NCBI RefSeq assembly: GCF_000016645.1
Contig: NC_009441.1
Span: forward strand, 5,890,001-5,954,000
Origin: Flavobacterium johnsoniae UW101
GTDB lineage: Bacteria > Bacteroidota > Bacteroidia > Flavobacteriales > Flavobacteriaceae
Direction: 5' to 3'
DNA: 64,000 bases
Program-made: the position numbers and the translations under genes
Notes under the pieces: generated by a model
The model's input: only the letters and a program-made list of their open reading frames with translations
Databases searched by the model: none
Told to the model about the DNA's origin: nothing
Shown: in pieces, positions 8,160-16,669 of the stretch
Position numbering within the stretch: position 1 is the stretch's first letter
Layout of the letters: every line of letters starts with the position of its first letter

Positions 8160-9935
8160 TTATTTAATTTTTTTTATTGTTTCGAAAATTCTAATGGGAA
8201 CAAATTCTGGAAAATCATTTACAATCTTTTGAATAACATCTTTTTTTAGAGAATCTTCTCTTTGATAAACATTTAAAAAAGGATATTTTCTTTTATATAA
8301 ATTTTCAAGATCATGACCTTGAAATAAATTAAATTCGGAAGAAATATTTAATTTCCACCCATTGTATAAATTATATTCAATTACGTTAGCAGAAAACAAG
8401 CCTAAATCAACCAATATTTTATCAATTATCACCTGAGCTTCTGCAAGTTGTAAGTTTCCAATTTCTGAATATTTCGATATTGTTTCGAATCCGAATTCGG
8501 AGATTGGAACTTTTGCTTCTCTAATAAAAAGCAATCCCATCATTAATGGATCTAAAAGATAATTTTCAATTGAATACCTTTCGTTTTCTCCTAAAACAAT
8601 TATCCTTCCTTTATTTTCATTCCTTGTATCCCAATCAATAATTCCATAAATTTGGTCATTACCATTATCATACAAGTTATTTACTACTTCAATTACATCA
8701 GTACAATTAGATCCATTTGAAGTTCTTGCTGGCAAATAAATTGGCTCAGATTCTATCTTGTCAATTGTTAAAAGAATATTAGTTAAAAGCTCATAATATG
8801 TTACATCATATTTACTCTCAACAAACACCTGTCTTCTTTTATCATTAGAAATTTTCAAAAATGGAATGTCACTTGACAATAATTCTACGGCTTTTTGTAC
8901 TGAAATTTTATTTGGTATTGAATTTCCTCTTTCCATTTGATAAATTGAAATCCCATCTGACGAAATTATTGTAGTTGGTGAATGAGAAGTTATCAAACTA
9001 GGAATCTTACTTACTTTTACAATATGATTATTAAGTATATCAATCATTTTTCGAGACATGGAGGGATGCAATGCAGCGTCAGGTTCATCTATCAATAAAA
9101 GCTCAGGTTTATTATCTATTCCACTTGAATTATAAATTGCTAAAGCTAAAGACATTAAAACTTTCTCACCAGTTGACAAATCTTGTGATGAAATTTCTAT
9201 TCCATTATTTTGATTAATTAATCTCAATTTAAAATTAGATTCTGCTCTTGTTCCACTGGGTGAATTTACAATATATGGTACATCTATCTCGGCAAGTATA
9301 TTATTTACAAAATCCCATGGTGCAATACCATTTCTATTAATGAAATCATTATTAGATAAACCATCAGATTCTGTAGGAATATTTTTAGATTTATAATATA
9401 TGTTTAATTCGTTTTCAATAAACAATCTATGATAATTTTTAAAAATTAGAGCAAATTGAGCTGTAAAAAAATCATTCTGAGCAATCATAGATGCATCAAA
9501 ATAATTTGAAAAATCATCATCTGTAATATCTTCTATTTTTTTCCCTATTTTTTCTAAAACTTTTTTTATGGCAAATCTAAAACTCATATCACCACTTGAA
9601 TTTATCAAATTACTCTCGGTTAATTCTACGCCTCTTTCTTTTAATGACTCAAGTGATTTTCTAAATGGATCCACTATACTTTTTATCCATCTTGTGATTA
9701 CATCTGGATCACATTCTTCTTTAATATCTGAATTCAAACCATTAAAAGGAATGTATCTTACATAAGAAATTTTATTTCCATTTACATATACATCACTAAT
9801 TATATTATTTGCAATTGCTTCTAACAAATGTGTCTTACCACTCCCATTTAAACCTGTTAAAACTGAAAAATTAGGAAGTTCAAACTCACAAACGTCTATA
9901 GATTTGTATTTATTTTTTATAACAATTTTTATCAC
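8160..9935 (-). CDS. AAA ATPase fused to a TOPRIM/DUF4435-like domain, candidate phage-defence effector
   Basis: A 591-residue protein of the SMC/ABC-like ATPase group. It shows Walker A GLNGSGKT (28-35), signature DLSTGEK (252-258), Walker B LLLIDEPDAALHP (279-291) and the switch histidine in TSHSP (316-320). The C-terminal part has a TOPRIM-like order: FVESKYD (371-377), then GIIDWDTRN (431-439), then ERYSIENYLLDP (452-463), resembling DUF4435 of AriB. This layout fits OLD nucleases or a fused PARIS AriA-AriB protein. The start is GTG at 9933-9935; no better ATG is near. It follows cydB by 45 bases and is visibly AT-richer than its neighbours, suggesting later arrival. Defence function is inferred. 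Confidence 0.75.
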   Translation of the reverse strand: MIKIVIKNKYKSIDVCEFELPNFSVLTGLNGSGKTHLLEAIANNIISDVYVNGNKISYVRYIPFNGLNSDIKEECDPDVITRWIKSIVDPFRKSLESLKERGVELTESNLINSSGDMSFRFAIKKVLEKIGKKIEDITDDDFSNYFDASMIAQNDFFTAQFALIFKNYHRLFIENELNIYYKSKNIPTESDGLSNNDFINRNGIAPWDFVNNILAEIDVPYIVNSPSGTRAESNFKLRLINQNNGIEISSQDLSTGEKVLMSLALAIYNSSGIDNKPELLLIDEPDAALHPSMSRKMIDILNNHIVKVSKIPSLITSHSPTTIISSDGISIYQMERGNSIPNKISVQKAVELLSSDIPFLKISNDKRRQVFVESKYDVTYYELLTNILLTIDKIESEPIYLPARTSNGSNCTDVIEVVNNLYDNGNDQIYGIIDWDTRNENKGRIIVLGENERYSIENYLLDPLMMGLLFIREAKVPISEFGFETISKYSEIGNLQLAEAQVIIDKILVDLGLFSANVIEYNLYNGWKLNISSEFNLFQGHDLENLYKRKYPFLNVYQREDSLKKDVIQKIVNDFPEFVPIRIFETIKKIK

Positions 9936-9980
9936 TACTACTCTTTTTATATTTATTATAATACATTTTAAACAAAACCA

Positions 9981-11057
9981 TCAATGTTCCCCATATCCAA
10001 TATCATCCATTTTACCGCTGAAAACGCGATACTGAATAATAAAATAAATAATAACCAGAAACAAAGCGATAAAAAACCAGCTCAATCCGGCGCTTAATCC
10101 GTATTCATGAGCAGCGGTGTTGTAAATCGTTAACGACGGATTTACTTTATTGGTTGATGGCAGAACATTTGGAAAAATTGAAACAGCTGTTGAAGCAAAT
10201 CCGCCTACTAAAAATAAAGTTGAAAATATAAATCCGTGACCGTCTTTTTTAAAGGAACGTACTTTAAATAAACCCGCAATACCAACAAAAGTTAAAAGCG
10301 GGAAAAACCACAAAATAGGATTTTCAACAAAATTATGAAACGGTTTCGGCTCTATAAAATGCCAGATTTGTAACGATATACAAACTAAAACCAGCAGAAC
10401 AATATTCAAGACAAAAACCACTTTTTTGAGTTTTGGGTTCAACGATGAATTTGTTTTATAAATAATCCAGTTGGCACCGTGAATTGTTAGAGCAACCACA
10501 CTCACAATTCCTAAGAAAAGTGTAAACCAGTCGATAATTCCCAATTCATTTGCCTGCGGACTAAAAGTTGGATTCCACAAAGGCAGAAAGAAAAAATGAG
10601 GTTCCTGAGTAGAAACGCCATTTTGAACCATTCCGAGATTGACACCGCGAACAATATTTCCTAAAGCAATTCCGAAGAATAACGCCAAAAGCAGACTCGC
10701 AATCCCGAAAGCTTTGTCCCAAATACTTTCCCACATTGGATTATGAATTTGTCCGCGCATTTCAAGTCCGATGGCACGGAAAATCAAAAGCCATAAAATC
10801 ATAATCAACGGCAGATAAAAACCGCTGAAAGAGGATGCATATAAAGTTGGGAAAGCAAAAAACAAAACACCTCCGGCCGCAATAAGCCAAACTTCATTGG
10901 CATCCCAAAACGGACCAATGGCGCTTGTAATTGCTTTTTTATCTTTTTCTGTATCAGCAAAAAATAAATGAATTATTCCTGCTCCAAAATCGTAGCCGTC
11001 TAAAACCAGATAAACAGCCAGAATTCCCATTAAAACTACGTACCAAAAAAATTCCAT
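9981..11057 (-). CDS. cydB: Cytochrome bd ubiquinol oxidase subunit II
   Basis: A 358-residue polytopic membrane protein, the usual CydB length, with about eight to nine transmembrane segments. The N-terminus carries the family segment YLVLDGYDFGAG and later PFWDANEVWLIAAGG. CydB partners CydA to form the bd-type quinol oxidase that reduces oxygen to water with high affinity and without proton pumping. It follows cydA by two bases on the same strand, so the two are one transcript. No separate CydX-like or CydCD genes are visible nearby. Confidence 0.95.
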   Translation of the reverse strand: MEFFWYVVLMGILAVYLVLDGYDFGAGIIHLFFADTEKDKKAITSAIGPFWDANEVWLIAAGGVLFFAFPTLYASSFSGFYLPLIMILWLLIFRAIGLEMRGQIHNPMWESIWDKAFGIASLLLALFFGIALGNIVRGVNLGMVQNGVSTQEPHFFFLPLWNPTFSPQANELGIIDWFTLFLGIVSVVALTIHGANWIIYKTNSSLNPKLKKVVFVLNIVLLVLVCISLQIWHFIEPKPFHNFVENPILWFFPLLTFVGIAGLFKVRSFKKDGHGFIFSTLFLVGGFASTAVSIFPNVLPSTNKVNPSLTIYNTAAHEYGLSAGLSWFFIALFLVIIYFIIQYRVFSGKMDDIGYGEH

Positions 11058-11059
11058 AC

Positions 11060-12406
11060 CTATATTTTTTCTGATGAAAGGTCCACATTATGAGGGCCTT
11101 TATTAATAATTTTTCCAACTAAAAGCAAAAACAACATTCCCAGTAAAAGGTATAAACCAATAAAACCCAGTAATGTAAACAAAGTATTTCCGGATGAAAC
11201 CGTTGGCGAAGCGCCGGCTGCAGTTCGCATTAAATTGTAAACCAGCCACGGCTGTCTTCCTAATTCTGCCGTATACCAGCCTGTTGTATTGGCAATATAT
11301 GGAAATGGCATCATGAACATCAAAGACCATAAAATCCATTTGGTTTGGAATAATTTTCCTCTGATTAATTGGAAAAGCGAAATCACCATTAATCCAATAA
11401 AAACCGTTCCAAGTCCTACCATAATATGATATGCATAATACAATCCCGAAATATTGGTTGGATGCAGGTCTTCTTCAAACTGATCTAAACCTTTTATTTC
11501 CTGCTCCCAGTTTCCGTAAGTCAGGAAACTTAAAATATTAGGAACGGCAATTTTATTATCGAGTTTTTTGTCTTTTACATCGGGCTGTCCTATTAAAACA
11601 ATTTCAGAACCTTTTTTCTCGGTATGAAAAATTCCTTCCATTGCTGCAAAAGTTACAGGCTGATATTTTACAACATTTTTTGCCAGTAAATCTCCGGTTG
11701 GAACTGCTACAATTACACTCGAAATCAATCCGAAGATTACTCCCGTTTTTAGGAACAATTTCCCAAAAGAAACATTCTTCTTACTCAAAATATAAAAAGC
11801 ACCAATTCCTGCCACAACAAACGAACTCGTAACTAAAGAAGCTGCCTGATTGTGTAAATAAGAAGGCCAAAGCCAAGGATTAAGGAATAAAGCCTGAAAA
11901 TTATTCAATACAAATTTTCCGTTTTCGAGGATTTCATATCCAACAGGATTCTGCATCCAGGAATGTGTAGCAATAATTAAGTAACCGCTGGCCCAGGAAC
12001 CTATCATAATTAATAATCCGGTTACAAAATGCCATTTATGGCCAAGGAGTTTTTCTCCAAATAAAAATAATCCCAGAAAAGAGGATTCGAGAAAGAAAGA
12101 AAACATTCCTTCCATTGCGAGAGTCTGGCCTATGATTCCTCCGGTTAATTCGGAGAATTTTGCCCAGTTGGTTCCAAATTGAAATTCCATTGGAATTCCT
12201 GTTACCACACCCATTGCAAAATTGAGGGCAAAGATTTTCATCCAGAAATGGGTGGCGTGATTGTATTGTTCGTTATTAGTTTTTAAGTATTTCCATTTGA
12301 AGTAAACAATGATGAGCGAAAGACCCATTGTAAGCTGCGGAAAAAGATAATGAAAAGTAATGGTGAAGGCGAATTGCATTCGGTCATAAAAGAGCATTTC
12401 TTCCAT
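11060..12406 (-). CDS. cydA: Cytochrome bd ubiquinol oxidase subunit I
   Basis: A 448-residue haem-bearing subunit. The N-terminal MEEMLFYDRMQFAFTITFHYLFPQ holds a conserved haem-ligand histidine, and the signature GRQPW is present in ELGRQPWLVYNLMRT near residue 370. The quinol-binding loop is short. The ATG at 12404-12406 is preferred because family members begin MEEMLFYDR; an upstream in-frame ATG at 12445 would add 13 residues not typical of the family. CydA binds quinol and the three haems and works with CydB, whose gene follows. Expression under low oxygen or sulfide stress would fit the sulfur genes around it, but no operator was found. Confidence 0.95.
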   Translation of the reverse strand: MEEMLFYDRMQFAFTITFHYLFPQLTMGLSLIIVYFKWKYLKTNNEQYNHATHFWMKIFALNFAMGVVTGIPMEFQFGTNWAKFSELTGGIIGQTLAMEGMFSFFLESSFLGLFLFGEKLLGHKWHFVTGLLIMIGSWASGYLIIATHSWMQNPVGYEILENGKFVLNNFQALFLNPWLWPSYLHNQAASLVTSSFVVAGIGAFYILSKKNVSFGKLFLKTGVIFGLISSVIVAVPTGDLLAKNVVKYQPVTFAAMEGIFHTEKKGSEIVLIGQPDVKDKKLDNKIAVPNILSFLTYGNWEQEIKGLDQFEEDLHPTNISGLYYAYHIMVGLGTVFIGLMVISLFQLIRGKLFQTKWILWSLMFMMPFPYIANTTGWYTAELGRQPWLVYNLMRTAAGASPTVSSGNTLFTLLGFIGLYLLLGMLFLLLVGKIINKGPHNVDLSSEKI

Positions 12407-12522
12407 AATGGTAATTTGTTTATGAAGTTCTACAAATTTAACCATTAGAACCCGAATTAACCTCCTTTAAAAAAAGTTTATCACCTGATATTTGTTAAAC
12501 TTTTCAACAATTTAAAGAGTAG

Positions 12523-12683
12523 AAATGACACTTGTCATTTTTTTGAGTTACATATAGTTTGTCATTTCTCCCTTCGGTCGAAATGACAAAATTGCGTATA
12601 GATTTGAGCATTTAAACATAGCCCGTGGTTTCAACCACGGGAAACGTATTGTGATTAAGCATGAGTCCTGCGGTTGAAACCGC
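12523..12683. repeat. Cluster of four short palindromes
   Basis: The gap between cydA and the HD gene holds four hairpins. They are AAATGACA/TGTCATTT (12523-12540), TTTGTCATTTC with its complement (12558-12590), CCCGTGGTT-TC-AACCACGGG (12622-12641) and GCGGTTGAAACCGC (12670-12683). The last two share the core GGTTTCAACC in opposite senses. The TTTGTCATTTCGA word recurs at 50379-50483. None has a convincing T-tail. Confidence 0.7.
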
Positions 12684-12704
12684 ATATTCTGTTTGATTAC
12701 GTGA

Positions 12705-13295
12705 TTATTTTTCTAAAATCCCTTTTTCTACACTTTCATTAATCAAACCTTCGGCATAATTCCATATCGATTTTGAGCCTTCTTTTATGATACTTTTCTT
12801 TTCATAGACTTTGTCATATTTCACTCCAAATTCTTTCCAGGTGCCGCCATTGTTAGACGTATTCTGCAATAAAGGTTCTAATCTGTCCATAGATCTGGCA
12901 AATTTAGCTTCGTTGGTTTCTCCCGCTTCAAATTCTTCCCAGATTGAAATAAATTCTTCGGCTTGATTTTTTGGCAGTAAACCAAAGATTCTGTTTGCGG
13001 CTAATCTTTCCTCATCAGTATTTGAGTGATTTTTTACTGTATCGTAAATAAAAACATCTCCCGCATCGATTTCTACAATATCATGAATCAAAACCATTTT
13101 TACAACTTTCAAAACGTCAATAGGTTCATTAGAATGTTCTGCCAGAACAATTGCCATTAACGCCAGATGCCAGCTGTGTTCTGCATCATTTTCACATCTG
13201 TCGCTGTTGAATAATTTTGTTTTGCGCTGAATGTATTTTACTTTATCAATTTCTTTTATAAAAGCAATTTGATCCAATAAGTCTTTTGTGTTCAT
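12705..13295 (-). CDS. HD-domain phosphohydrolase (YfbR/HDDC2-like)
   Basis: A 196-residue metal-dependent HD protein. The metal site is visible: AEHSWHLALMAIVLAEH (histidine), MVLIHDIVEIDAGD (HD pair) and a later ARSMDRLEPLLQN aspartate. This spacing is that of the YfbR/HDDC2 group, many of which dephosphorylate deoxynucleoside monophosphates. The start at 13295 (MNTKDLLDQIAF) is chosen over an upstream in-frame ATG at 13373, since the extra 26 residues are unlike the family. It is transcribed away from the persulfide dioxygenase gene. Substrate is not certain. Confidence 0.85.
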   Translation of the reverse strand: MNTKDLLDQIAFIKEIDKVKYIQRKTKLFNSDRCENDAEHSWHLALMAIVLAEHSNEPIDVLKVVKMVLIHDIVEIDAGDVFIYDTVKNHSNTDEERLAANRIFGLLPKNQAEEFISIWEEFEAGETNEAKFARSMDRLEPLLQNTSNNGGTWKEFGVKYDKVYEKKSIIKEGSKSIWNYAEGLINESVEKGILEK

Positions 13296-13427
13296 TTTCT
13301 TTTTTATTTTGAAATGACATTCGTCATATGCAAAATTAAAGCTTAAAGCGTAATTGCTCAAGTTTAAACACATTTATATTAAAGCATATGACAAAATCCG
13401 CATTATTTTACACAAAAACCTAATTTC

Positions 13428-13443
13428 TGTAACATTAGTCACC
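13428..13443 (+). promoter_or_regulatory. CRP/FNR-like operator upstream of the persulfide dioxygenase gene
   Basis: TGTAA-CATTAG-TCACC matches a TGTRA-N6-TYAC pattern. Its centre is 29.5 bases before the TACCTTTG -7 box, exactly the spacing seen for the TauE/SafE gene. Read on the other strand the core is GTGACTAATGTTAC, close to GTGATAAATGTTAC at 4949-4962. Confidence 0.6.
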
Positions 13444-13464
13444 TATTTTTTTAAAAAACAAAAC

Positions 13465-13472
13465 TACCTTTG
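13465..13472 (+). promoter_or_regulatory. -7 box of the persulfide dioxygenase operon
   Basis: TACCTTTG fits TAnnTTTG, 27 bases before the ATG at 13499. There is no good -33 element, so activation from the neighbouring CRP-like site is plausible. Confidence 0.55.
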
Positions 13473-13498
13473 TATCCCATCATTTTACAACACCTATC

Positions 13499-14914
13499 AT
13501 GAAAATAGAACAAATTTACACCGGATGCTTAGCACAAGGTGCATATTATATCACTTCAAATGGCGAAGCGGCCATTATTGATCCGCTTAGAGAAATACAG
13601 CCTTATTTAGATCGTTTAGAACGCGACGGAGTAAAGCTGCAATATATTTTTGAAACGCATTTTCACGCTGATTTCGTTTCAGGACACGTTGATTTAAGCA
13701 AAGAAACCGGAGCGCCAATTGTTTACGGTCCAAATGCTGCCTGCGAATTTGACTGCATTTCTGCAAAAGACGGACAGGAATTTAAAGTTGGAAAAGTAAC
13801 GATCAAAGTTTTGCACACTCCGGGACATACTATGGAAAGCACGACTTTTTTACTTATTGACGAAAATGGAAAAGATCACGCTATTTTCTCTGGAGATACT
13901 TTATTTATTGGCGATGTAGGCCGTCCGGATTTAGCTCAAAAAGCTTCTGGAATGACTCAGGATCAATTGGCAGGAATTTTATTTCATTCGTTAAGAGATA
14001 AAATCATGACGCTGGCTGATGATGTAATTGTATATCCTGCTCATGGTGCGGGAAGTGCCTGCGGAAAAAACATGAGTAAAGAAACGGTTTCGACTATTGG
14101 AAATCAAAAAGCAACAAATTATGCTTTGCGCGCTGATATGACCGAAGCAGAATTTATAAAAGAAGTTACTGACGGATTATTGCCTCCTCCGGCCTATTTT
14201 AGTATGAACGTTGCCATGAACAAACAAGGTTACGAAAGTTTTGAAACGGTCTTGCATAATGGAATGAAGTCTATTAAAGCAGAAGAATTCGAGGCTGTGG
14301 CCGAAGAAACTGGAGCTTTAATTTTAGATACTCGTAAAAGCGGTGATTTTGCTAAAGGATTTATTCCGCAGTCAATTAATATAGGAATCAACGGTGATTT
14401 TGCACCGTGGGTTGGAACTTTAATTGGAGACGTAAAACAACCTATTATATTAGTAACCGAAGCTGGCTTAGAAGAAGAAACTGTTACACGCTTAAGCCGT
14501 GTAGGTTTTGACTCAATTATCGGGCATCTTGAAGGCGGTTTTGAAGCCTGGGAAAAAGCAGGTTTTGAAATTGATACGGTAAACCGAATTTCAGCAGAAG
14601 AATTTGCCGGAAAATTTAATATCAAAGAAGACAAGGTTATTGATGTTCGTAAGGAAACAGAATATGAAGCAGAGCATATCGAAGATGCTTACAGCAAACC
14701 TCTAGCTTATATTAATGACTGGGTAAAAGATATTAACCCAAATGAACATTTTTTCCTGCATTGTGCCGGCGGTTACCGCAGTATGATTGCGGCTTCTATT
14801 CTTCAAGCACGCGGATTTAGAAATTTTTCTGAAGTTGACGGCGGTTTCGGAGCAATCTCAAAAACAAATATTCCAAAATCAGATTTTGTTTGTCAAAGCA
14901 AAATATTAAAATAA
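13499..14914 (+). CDS. Persulfide dioxygenase-type metallo-beta-lactamase with two rhodanese domains
   Basis: A 471-residue three-domain protein. Residues 1-200 form an MBL-fold domain with THFHADFVSGH, HTPGHT, GDTLFIGDVGRPDL and YPAHGAGSACG, the iron-binding pattern of ETHE1/PDO enzymes that oxidise glutathione or protein persulfide to sulfite. Residues about 255-365 form a rhodanese domain whose active-site position reads LVTEAGLEEE without cysteine, so it is likely inactive. Residues 375-465 form a second rhodanese with an intact HCAGGYRS loop. This matches CstB/PDO-rhodanese fusions. It leads an operon with two YeeE-type transport proteins. Cytoplasmic sulfide detoxification is the inferred role. 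Confidence 0.9.
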   Translation: MKIEQIYTGCLAQGAYYITSNGEAAIIDPLREIQPYLDRLERDGVKLQYIFETHFHADFVSGHVDLSKETGAPIVYGPNAACEFDCISAKDGQEFKVGKVTIKVLHTPGHTMESTTFLLIDENGKDHAIFSGDTLFIGDVGRPDLAQKASGMTQDQLAGILFHSLRDKIMTLADDVIVYPAHGAGSACGKNMSKETVSTIGNQKATNYALRADMTEAEFIKEVTDGLLPPPAYFSMNVAMNKQGYESFETVLHNGMKSIKAEEFEAVAEETGALILDTRKSGDFAKGFIPQSINIGINGDFAPWVGTLIGDVKQPIILVTEAGLEEETVTRLSRVGFDSIIGHLEGGFEAWEKAGFEIDTVNRISAEEFAGKFNIKEDKVIDVRKETEYEAEHIEDAYSKPLAYINDWVKDINPNEHFFLHCAGGYRSMIAASILQARGFRNFSEVDGGFGAISKTNIPKSDFVCQSKILK

Positions 14915-14920
14915 TTTTTG

Positions 14921-14994
14921 AGGTACAGAGGTTCAAAGGTGCAAAGCGACAAAGTTTTCCCTTTGAACCTCTGTACCTTTGAACCTTTGAACCT
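14921..14994. repeat. AGGTTCAAAGG-family inverted repeat
   Basis: AGGTACAGAGGTTCAAAGG (14921-14939) and its exact complement (14960-14978) form a 19-base perfect stem, followed by two more CTTTGAACCT words. It lies between the dioxygenase and the first YeeE gene, inside an operon, with no T-tail. It is one of several family copies in the window. Confidence 0.85.
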
Positions 14995-15001
14995 AAAAAA
15001 T

Positions 15002-15565
15002 ATGCTAGAAATTTTAAAAGAACCATGGCCTTGGTACGTAGCTGGCCCGCTAATTGGATTAACAGTTCCAATTTTATTAATTATCGGGAATAAATCTTTC
15101 GGGATTAGTTCGTCTCTGCGACATATTTGTGCGGCTTGTATTCCGTCGAATATTTCATTTTTTAAATACGACTGGAAAAAAGAAAGCTGGAATTTATTCT
15201 TTGTTTTCGGAATATTTCTGGGCGGTGTAATCGCTGCTTATTTGTTATCTAATCCAAATCCGGTAGAAATTACTCCGGAACTTTCAGAACAATTGGCTTC
15301 TTACGGAATTACAGATCATACTGGTTTAGTTCCGGTACAGCTGTTTTCATGGGAAAGTTTGTTTACTCTTCGCGGATTTATTATGATGGTCGTGGGCGGA
15401 TTTTTAGTTGGTTTTGGAACGCGTTATGCTGGCGGATGTACAAGCGGACATGCAATTATGGGAATTTCAAATTTACAATGGCCTTCAGTCGTAGCTACAA
15501 TTTGTTTTATGATTGGCGGTTTTGTAATGTCACTTTTGATTTTACCATATATTCTTTCACTTTAA
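15002..15565 (+). CDS. YeeE/YedE family sulfur transporter subunit
   Basis: A 187-residue membrane protein with about five hydrophobic segments. It has a conserved cysteine in RHICAACIPSN near residue 45 and the hallmark FGTRYAGGCTSGHAIMG near residue 145, the motif with which YeeE/TsuA-type proteins pass thiosulfate. An in-frame start at 14918 would translate the intergenic repeat, so the ATG at 15002 is used. It is followed ten bases later by a second, shorter YeeE-type protein; in this arrangement the two half-size proteins probably form one transporter. Inner-membrane uptake of thiosulfate or another sulfur species is inferred. Confidence 0.88.
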   Translation: MLEILKEPWPWYVAGPLIGLTVPILLIIGNKSFGISSSLRHICAACIPSNISFFKYDWKKESWNLFFVFGIFLGGVIAAYLLSNPNPVEITPELSEQLASYGITDHTGLVPVQLFSWESLFTLRGFIMMVVGGFLVGFGTRYAGGCTSGHAIMGISNLQWPSVVATICFMIGGFVMSLLILPYILSL

Positions 15566-15575
15566 AATTTTTAAA

Positions 15576-16055
15576 ATGAGTAATTTAGAAAATAAAAATA
15601 CAGACAACGAAGGAATCAACGCAAGTCATAAAAAAGAAACAGCATTCGCAAACCTTAAATATTTAATCGTTGGCATCTTTTTCGGAATTGTATTCGTAAA
15701 AGCCGAAATCATCAGCTGGTTTCGTATTCAGGAAATGTTTCATTTGCAGTCATTCCACATGTATGGTGTAATTGGAAGTGCAGTTGCGGTTGGAGTAATT
15801 TCAGTATTCCTAATTAAAAAATTAAACATCAAAACCCTTCAGGGCGAAAAAATCGAAATTCAGCCTAAAACTTTCAATAAAGGACAAATCTACGGAGGCC
15901 TGATGTTTGGTTTTGGATGGGCAATTACAGGAGCTTGTCCGGGGCCTCTTTTTGCTCAAATTGGTACTGGAGCAACAGTAATCGTGGTAACTTTGGTAAG
16001 TGCCATTGCAGGAACCTGGGTTTATGGTTTGATAAAAGACAAACTGCCTCATTAA
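15576..16055 (+). CDS. YeeE/YedE-type transporter partner (DUF6691-like)
   Basis: A 159-residue membrane protein with four hydrophobic segments. It carries the second-half signature FGFGWAITGACPGPLFAQIGTG near residue 110, the counterpart of the GGCTSGH motif in the preceding gene. The charged N-terminal 20 residues are probably cytoplasmic. Its start lies ten bases after the preceding stop, so both are one operon with the persulfide dioxygenase. It is likely the other half of a two-component sulfur-compound channel. The substrate is inferred from family and context. Confidence 0.87.
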   Translation: MSNLENKNTDNEGINASHKKETAFANLKYLIVGIFFGIVFVKAEIISWFRIQEMFHLQSFHMYGVIGSAVAVGVISVFLIKKLNIKTLQGEKIEIQPKTFNKGQIYGGLMFGFGWAITGACPGPLFAQIGTGATVIVVTLVSAIAGTWVYGLIKDKLPH

Positions 16056-16075
16056 TTTTTTATATAATCCAAAAA

Positions 16076-16594
16076 ATGAATTCTACTCAACAATTAGTTT
16101 TACGAAAAGCAGTTATTTCTGAAGTACCTGTTATTTGGGAAATACTGCAGGATGCCATTGAACAAAGAAGACTAGACGGAAGTACACAGTGGCAGGATGG
16201 TTATCCAAATGAGCTTACCATTAAAAATGACATTGAAAATGGTTATGGCTATGTGCTTACAGAAAATGAATCTATTTTGTGTTATGCTGCTATTATTTTT
16301 GGTAAAGATCCGGCTTACGAAAATATCGAGGGCAAATGGCTTAGCGATGGTGATTATACTGTTGTACACCGCGTAGCAGTTTCGAAATTGGCAAAAGGAA
16401 AAGGAATTGCCACAAAATTATTTGAAAAAATTGAAGGTTTATCTATTGAAAATAATATTTACAGCATAAAGGTTGATACTAATTTTGACAATGTTCCAAT
16501 GCTGAAAATTTTAGACAAATTGAAATACACCTATTGCGGTGAAGTCTATTTAAGAGGCTCTGCAAGAAAAGCATTTGAAAAACTGCTGCATTAA
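16076..16594 (+). CDS. GNAT family N-acetyltransferase
   Basis: A 172-residue acetyltransferase beginning MNSTQQLVLRKAVISEV. It shows VVHRVAVSKLAKGKGIATKLFEKIE, the acetyl-CoA pyrophosphate loop, near residues 98-122, and the C-terminal VDTNFDNVPMLKILDKLKYTYCGEVYLRG. The ATG at 16076 is used; a longer in-frame reading from 15917 overlaps the preceding gene. It follows the YeeE operon by 20 bases and is closed by a strong terminator, so it may be co-transcribed. The acceptor is unknown. Confidence 0.85.
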   Translation: MNSTQQLVLRKAVISEVPVIWEILQDAIEQRRLDGSTQWQDGYPNELTIKNDIENGYGYVLTENESILCYAAIIFGKDPAYENIEGKWLSDGDYTVVHRVAVSKLAKGKGIATKLFEKIEGLSIENNIYSIKVDTNFDNVPMLKILDKLKYTYCGEVYLRGSARKAFEKLLH

Positions 16595-16618
16595 AATATA
16601 GTTCTCAAAATATTCGAT

Positions 16619-16657
16619 AACCCGACAGATTTTAAAAATCTGTCGGGTTTCTTTTTT
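16619..16657 (+). terminator. Strong intrinsic terminator
   Basis: AACCCGACAGATTTTT and its complement form a long GC-rich stem followed by CTTTTTT. It ends the dioxygenase-YeeE-acetyltransferase transcript. Confidence 0.9.
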
Positions 16658-16669
16658 AATAATTAATTC

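Noticed and set aside
11103..11339. Open frame of 78 codons inside cydA on the same strand
   Set aside because: Different frame within a clear CydA coding sequence; no independent signal.
12622..12683. Intrinsic terminators for cydA or the HD gene
   Set aside because: The hairpins lack a following T-run on either strand in the right place, so they are listed as repeats.
14230..14634. 134-codon open frame opposite the persulfide dioxygenase
   Set aside because: Its complement codes for the rhodanese domains with recognised motifs; this is an antisense shadow.
14918..15001. N-terminal extension of the YeeE protein from 14918
   Set aside because: The extra 28 residues are translated repeat sequence; the family begins at the ATG at 15002.
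14817..15071. 84-codon minus-strand frame over the dioxygenase end and repeat
   Set aside because: It translates the AGGTTCAAAGG repeat and parts of two real genes on the other strand.
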